From positions 4,588,001 to 4,652,000 of the forward strand of contig NZ_CP063458.1 in the NCBI RefSeq assembly GCF_015169395.1: a DNA stretch of 64,000 nt, written 5' to 3'. This DNA is from Humisphaera borealis (GTDB lineage Bacteria > Planctomycetota > Phycisphaerae > Tepidisphaerales > Tepidisphaeraceae). Position numbers and translations under genes: made by a program. Each line of letters opens with the position of its first letter. Position 1 is the first letter of the stretch. This document shows positions 60,063 through 64,000 of the stretch, in pieces. Under the pieces are notes generated by a model. It was not told the origin of the DNA. It made no database searches and saw only the letters and a program-made list of their open reading frames with translations.

Positions 60063-62225
60063 ATGAAGTCAAGAATCGCCCTATTCACAATACTCATCGC
60101 GGCTGCGATTGCCGCTCCACTGCGGGGCCAGACCGCGGCCCTTCGCCCCAACATCGTCGTCATCCTGTCCGACGACATGGGTTACTCCGATCTGGGTTGC
60201 TACGGCTCGGAGATCCGCACGCCTACCCTCGATAAGCTCGCCGGTGAGGGCCTGCGGTTCACGCAGTTCTACAACACCGGGCGGTGCTGCCCGACGCGGG
60301 CGTCGCTGCTGACCGGCCTCTATCCGCACCAGGCGGGTGTCGGGCACATGACTGAGGACAAGGGCGTCGACGGGTACCGCGGACAGCTCAACGACCGCTG
60401 CGTCACCATGGCGCAGGTTCTCAAGTCGGCCGGCTATGGCACTTACGGCCTGGGCAAGTGGCACGTGGTCAACAACAAGAACGTCAAACCCGATGGCGAC
60501 AAGCGAGCCTGGCCGCTGCAGCGCGGGTTCGATCGCTTCTACGGCACGATCACCGGCGCCGGCGACTTTTACGACCCCGGCACGCTGACCCGTGACAACA
60601 CGATGATCTCGCCCCGGGCCGACGCCGAGTATCAGCCGAAACAGTACTACTACACCGACGCGATCACCGATCACGCGATCCGCTTTGCCACCGAGCACCG
60701 CAAGGCGACGCCGGACAAGCCGCTGTTTATGTACGTCGCTTACACCGCGGCCCATTGGCCGATGCACGCGCTGCCGGAAGACATCGCCAAATACAGAGGC
60801 AAGTACGACGCCGGCTACACCGCCATCCGCGAGGCCCGGCTGAAGCGCATGCGCGAGCTCGGCCTGATCGACGAACGCTGGCAGATCAGTCCGCAGTTCG
60901 GCGACTGGGACAAGGTCTCGAACAAGGAATGGGAAGCTCGCTGCATGGAGGTGTACGCGGCGATGATCGATCGCATGGACCAGGGCATCGGCCGGATCGT
61001 ACAGACACTTCGCGACCAGGGGCAGCTCGACAACACGCTCATCTTCTTCATGCAGGATAATGGCGCCTGCCAGGAGCCCATCGGGCGTCGGCCGGTCGCC
61101 AACCAGCCTGCGTCGTTCCCAAAGATTGCCGACGACGCGATCCGGCTGGATGTCATCCCCAAGCAGACGCGTGATGGCCGGCCGGTGCGACAAGGGGAAG
61201 TCGTCATGCCCGGCGACACCGACACCTACATCGCCTACGGCGAAGCGTGGGCGAATGTGTCGAACGTGCCGTTCCGGCTTTACAAGCACTTCAACCACGA
61301 AGGCGGCATCAGCACGCCGCTGATCGCGCATTGGCCGAAGGGCATCAGCCGCAAGGGCGAGTGGGAGAAGCAGCCCGGCCATCTGATCGACATCATGGCG
61401 ACGTGTGTCGACGTCTCGGGCGCGGCGTATCCGAAGGAACTGAACGGCCAGGCGATCCAGCCGATGGAAGGCCGCAGCCTCACGCCGGCTTTCGCCGGGC
61501 AGAAGATCGACCGCCAGGCGATTTACTGGGAGCACGAGGAGAACCGGGCGATCCGCGTCGGCGATTACAAGCTGGTCGCGAAGGGTTTGGCCGGCAAGTG
61601 GGAACTTTACGACATCGCCAAGGACCGCACCGAGATGCACGACCTGGCAGAGACGATGCCGGACAAGACGAAAGAACTGGCCGATCTATGGGAAGCGTAC
61701 GCCGTTCGGGCGGCGGTCAAGCCTTATCCTTCACCGCAGCCGAAGGGGGCGAAGAAGGGGCGTGAGCAGACGTCGTTCAAGCTGAAGTCTGGCGACGAGC
61801 TGACGGGCGAGGACCTGCCCGAGATCGCCGGCAAGACGATCGCCATCACGGCGATGATCACCAAACCCGCCGCCGATGGTGTGATCGTCGCCCAGGGCGG
61901 CTCGGCTCACGGCTACTCGCTGTACATGAAGGCAGGGCGGGTCGTGTTCGCGACGCGGAACAACAACAAGCTCACCGAGATCTCGACGGAAAAGACCGTG
62001 CCGCTGGCGCCGATGAAGGTCTCGGCGACACTGGGCAAGGACGGCTCGATCATACTGTCGGTCGATGACAAGGTTGTCGCGAGCGGCAAAGCGGCCGGAC
62101 CACTCAGCAAGACGCCGATCGACGGATTGCAGGTCGGGAAGGATCTTGGCGGCTTGGTGGGATCGTATACGACGCCGTTCGAGTTCGGCGGGCAGATTGG
62201 GGAAGTGACGGTCGACCTGAAGTAG
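60063..62225 (+). CDS. Arylsulfatase (type I, FGly) with C-terminal beta-sandwich
   Basis: The 720-residue product has a signal peptide (MKSRIALFTILIAAAIAAPL). The sulfatase domain follows: VVILSDDMGYSDLGCYG (calcium ligands, about residues 34-50), FYNTGRCCPTRASLLTGLYP (Cys75 in C-x-P-T-R), LGKWHVV, FFMQDNGAC (about 333), and WEHEENRAIRVGDYKLVAK. The last 160 residues, from about 560, are a separate beta-rich domain (for example GKTIAITAMITKPAADGVIV and GYSLYMKAGRVVFATRNN) of the LamG/concanavalin-like type, as in sulfatases that bind polysaccharides. GGAGGTTACC lies directly ahead of the ATG at 60063. Likely periplasmic, desulfating a sulfated glycan. It forms a pair with the sulfatase at 56043, though not contiguous. 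Confidence 0.93.
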   Translation: MKSRIALFTILIAAAIAAPLRGQTAALRPNIVVILSDDMGYSDLGCYGSEIRTPTLDKLAGEGLRFTQFYNTGRCCPTRASLLTGLYPHQAGVGHMTEDKGVDGYRGQLNDRCVTMAQVLKSAGYGTYGLGKWHVVNNKNVKPDGDKRAWPLQRGFDRFYGTITGAGDFYDPGTLTRDNTMISPRADAEYQPKQYYYTDAITDHAIRFATEHRKATPDKPLFMYVAYTAAHWPMHALPEDIAKYRGKYDAGYTAIREARLKRMRELGLIDERWQISPQFGDWDKVSNKEWEARCMEVYAAMIDRMDQGIGRIVQTLRDQGQLDNTLIFFMQDNGACQEPIGRRPVANQPASFPKIADDAIRLDVIPKQTRDGRPVRQGEVVMPGDTDTYIAYGEAWANVSNVPFRLYKHFNHEGGISTPLIAHWPKGISRKGEWEKQPGHLIDIMATCVDVSGAAYPKELNGQAIQPMEGRSLTPAFAGQKIDRQAIYWEHEENRAIRVGDYKLVAKGLAGKWELYDIAKDRTEMHDLAETMPDKTKELADLWEAYAVRAAVKPYPSPQPKGAKKGREQTSFKLKSGDELTGEDLPEIAGKTIAITAMITKPAADGVIVAQGGSAHGYSLYMKAGRVVFATRNNNKLTEISTEKTVPLAPMKVSATLGKDGSIILSVDDKVVASGKAAGPLSKTPIDGLQVGKDLGGLVGSYTTPFEFGGQIGEVTVDLK

Positions 62226-62242
62226 GGTTTATGAGTCAGTTT

Positions 62243-62332
62243 GGGTGGCACGGGCAAGCGTACTCGCTTGCCCGTGATGTACGTCGATTGACGTTCGACA
62301 CGGGCAACGGAGTACCGTTGCCCATGCCACCC
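62243..62332. repeat. Two-hairpin element, family A copy 3
   Basis: 90 bases bounded by GGGTGGCA and TGCCACCC with the GGGCAAGCG-TACT-CGCTTGCCC hairpin and its inverted partner, almost identical to 50475-50564. It lies between the convergent sulfatase and GDSL genes. Confidence 0.9.
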
Positions 62333-62361
62333 TGTGCCGGAAGTGTCGAGTAGGACGAACC

Positions 62362-63321
62362 CTACTTTGCGGCCTGGATTTTCTTCTCGATCTCGGCTGC
62401 CTTGGCGAGCGCTTCTGGCATAGGCAGGCCGGCTTTCATGGGGCGCTTATGCCCGGCGTCGGTGAGGTAAGCGTCGAGCAGGATGCGGCCGCGTTCGCGG
62501 ACGAGTTTTTCGACCTGCGAGAACTTCGACTTCGGGTCGCCAGGGTCGCCGTAGGTCTTGGTGTCAATTTCCACTGGCGGTGTCAGGCCGGCCAGGATTG
62601 CCTTGGCCATGACGAGGTGGCCGTCGGCGTTGGGGTGGATGCCGTCGCCGCTGAACTTGAACTTGGGGTCTTTCGTTCGACCGTCGGCGATCGCCTTGGT
62701 CATCGGGCCGTGCAGGTCGATGACTTCCCAGCCGGCCGACCGTTGCGAGAGGAGCCAGTCGCCGTACGCCGCCAGAACCTCGTCGTAGCCGGCGTACATT
62801 TTGCCTTCGGTCGCCTGATCCTTCGGGACCACCTTGCCGGCGATCGGCATCGGATCGAAGACGGGCGGCGTGACATGTACCACGCGAGCGCCGATCGCCG
62901 CCGCCTTCTCGCGCAGCTTCTTCATGCCGTTCTGAAAGGCGGCGAGGCGGTCGGGGGCGAGCGGCATGTAGATGCCGTCGTTCATGCCGTAGCAGGCGAA
63001 GATCAGGTCGGGCTTGGTCTTGGCCAGCACGCGGTCGAGGCGCTCGTGCAGATCAGGCCGAGGGAACTTGCCGCCGGCGTGGCCGGCTTCCGACAGGCCC
63101 GAGACGGTTTCGCTCGGCAGGCCGCAGTTGATGTACTCGATCTTCCGGTCGGGGTACTTCAGCCGAAGCGCGGTTTCGACCGCGTCCACGTAGTTGCCGC
63201 CGTAGGTGATACTGTCGCCGAGGAACAGGACGCGTTTGGCATCGCCGAGGGTTTCGGCGGCGTGCAGCGGAGCGACGAGCAGAATCAGAGCTAGCGCAAT
63301 GAGGGAGGCGAGGTGTCTCAT
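62362..63321 (-). CDS. SGNH/GDSL hydrolase
   Basis: The 319-residue product has a signal peptide (MRHLASLIALALILLVAPLH, then AAETLGD). The SGNH motifs follow in order: RVLFLGDSITYGG (block I, catalytic Ser, about residues 31-43), CGLPSETVSG (block II Gly region), FACYGMNDGIY (block III Asn, about 108) and FSGDGIHPNADGHLVMA (block V Asp-x-x-His, about 224-236). Likely a secreted esterase or carbohydrate deacetylase acting on polysaccharide, consistent with the sulfatase genes nearby. The ATG at 63321 opens the signal peptide; the longer frame does not. Confidence 0.9.
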   Translation of the reverse strand: MRHLASLIALALILLVAPLHAAETLGDAKRVLFLGDSITYGGNYVDAVETALRLKYPDRKIEYINCGLPSETVSGLSEAGHAGGKFPRPDLHERLDRVLAKTKPDLIFACYGMNDGIYMPLAPDRLAAFQNGMKKLREKAAAIGARVVHVTPPVFDPMPIAGKVVPKDQATEGKMYAGYDEVLAAYGDWLLSQRSAGWEVIDLHGPMTKAIADGRTKDPKFKFSGDGIHPNADGHLVMAKAILAGLTPPVEIDTKTYGDPGDPKSKFSQVEKLVRERGRILLDAYLTDAGHKRPMKAGLPMPEALAKAAEIEKKIQAAK

Positions 63322-63439
63322 ATTTGCTCCGCGAGAGGGAACGACGAGCGGGACGGACAAGAATGAGGGGCTCCGGCAATTCAGCCGCAACGCGGCGGAT
63401 CAGCAACAGCCTGGGGCACAAGCCCCAAAACATTCTGAT

Positions 63440-64000
63440 TCAATGCTCTTCGACTTCCTCCGGCCCCGGCTCCGGCAGGAAGAAGCTGCAGATGAATCCT
63501 GCGAGGTACACGAACAGCGCTACGCCTGCGGCGGTGTATGCCACCTTCGTCGGCGCGGACATCGATTCGCCAAACAGGCTGGATCCGGCGATGGTCGCGG
63601 TGATCCACGCGAAGCTCGTTCCGATCATGCGCCCGCCGATGTTGGCGGCGAAGCTCTCACCCGTCCCGCGCAGGTGCATCGGATAGACGCGCGGGAGGTA
63701 GTTCCCCCAGAAGCTGAACTGGGCCACCGTGACCAGGCCGGCGACAAACATGCCGACCATGAACAGGGTGACTTCAAAGCCTCCGATGGTGAAGAACGTG
63801 AAGTTATGAATCGCTGCGTAGCCGAAGATGAGCGGCATCAGGATCAGTCCCGGCACTTGGAAGAGACGAAGCAGGGATCGGCGACTGACGATCACAACAG
63901 CCAGCATTGCGAGCAGGAACCGGCCGATCAATCCGCCGACTTCTTGCACCTTCGTGTAGTCGGATGCCATCCTTTGCTCGACCTGAGCGGTCTCCTTCTT
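63440..64000 (-). CDS. MFS-type transporter, N-terminus beyond window
   Basis: The last 186 residues of a transporter, with the frame still open at the window edge. They show about five transmembrane helices: FLLAMLAVVIVSRRSLLRLF, FGYAAIHNFTFFTIGGFEVT, LFMVGMFVAGLVTVAQFSFW, SFAWITATIAGSSLFGES and YTAAGVALFVYLAGFICSFF. The sequence FWGNYLPRVYPMHLRGTGESFAANIGGRM is typical of MFS permeases of the sugar-acid/metabolite:H+ symporter type in the region before helix 11. The substrate is unknown. An ATG at 63970 is not the start, as the coding frame extends through KKETAQVEQR upstream of it. Confidence 0.8.
   Translation of the reverse strand, partial: KKETAQVEQRMASDYTKVQEVGGLIGRFLLAMLAVVIVSRRSLLRLFQVPGLILMPLIFGYAAIHNFTFFTIGGFEVTLFMVGMFVAGLVTVAQFSFWGNYLPRVYPMHLRGTGESFAANIGGRMIGTSFAWITATIAGSSLFGESMSAPTKVAYTAAGVALFVYLAGFICSFFLPEPGPEEVEEH

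Noticed and set aside
58273-60066. A 597-codon plus-strand frame covering the PQQ-like gene
   Set aside because: The minus-strand gene has a signal peptide and regular PQQ-like repeats. The plus-strand frame shows only low-complexity Val/Gly/Ala text and starts inside the tRNA.
60081-61640. A 519-codon frame antisense to the second sulfatase
   Set aside because: It is the opposite-strand shadow of a gene with clear sulfatase motifs; GC-rich genes commonly leave such antisense frames.

Overview
The window looks like a chromosomal segment of a planctomycete, most probably of the Phycisphaerae/Tepidisphaerales type (inference from content, no phylogeny run). It is GC-rich. It carries two FGly-type sulfatases, a PQQ-like propeller, a pseudopilin with the H-X9-DG layout and an FHA-rich Tad-like locus. 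Four large exported proteins share the planctomycete-style N-terminal motif LE-x-R-x-L.

Layout. 1-5.4 kb (minus strand): end-truncated flippase, 55-residue membrane peptide, a stand-alone NuoI, a pseudopilin, a YpdA-like flavoprotein, a DUF1361 membrane protein and a lipoprotein. 5.6-12.1 kb: DUF488, aldo/keto reductase, two small envelope genes with clear terminators, a large TPR protein with an HEYTH metallopeptidase motif, and a class V aminotransferase.

12.1-26.5 kb (minus strand) is the most interesting block. It is one apparent operon running cpaB, FHA-tadA, tadB, tadC, FHA-TM protein, pseudokinase-GYF, zinc-ribbon GTPase, GAP1-like GTPase-associated protein, and a 1030-residue membrane coiled-coil protein. 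The Tad motor and platform genes are therefore joined to phospho-recognition, pseudokinase and GTPase/GAP1 modules of the kind known from NTPase conflict systems. No pilin or secretin is present. Seven successive spacers in this operon each contain a long inverted repeat of a different sequence.

26.8-41.7 kb: an MFS transporter, then large secreted proteins. These are two tandem PKD/beta-helix paralogues, an FG-GAP protein, an EF-hand protein, an SBBP propeller and an RTX protein with a duplicated PepSY-like tail. 41.7-49.1 kb: beta-carbonic anhydrase, two small proteins, a 1224-residue fused flavin/Fe-S oxidoreductase, and dnaX with an A10 slippery tract. 49.4-64 kb: secreted hypotheticals, a methyltransferase, an ABC-2 permease, a glycosidase C-terminal remnant, two sulfatases, a PQQ-like propeller, a GDSL hydrolase, tRNA-Pro(TGG) and an end-truncated MFS transporter.

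Intergenic DNA throughout is rich in palindromic elements. One class consists of paired short hairpins (REP/BIME-like). The other has arms built from short tandem words. They are listed individually because they account for most of the non-coding sequence. No CRISPR array, transposase or rRNA was seen.
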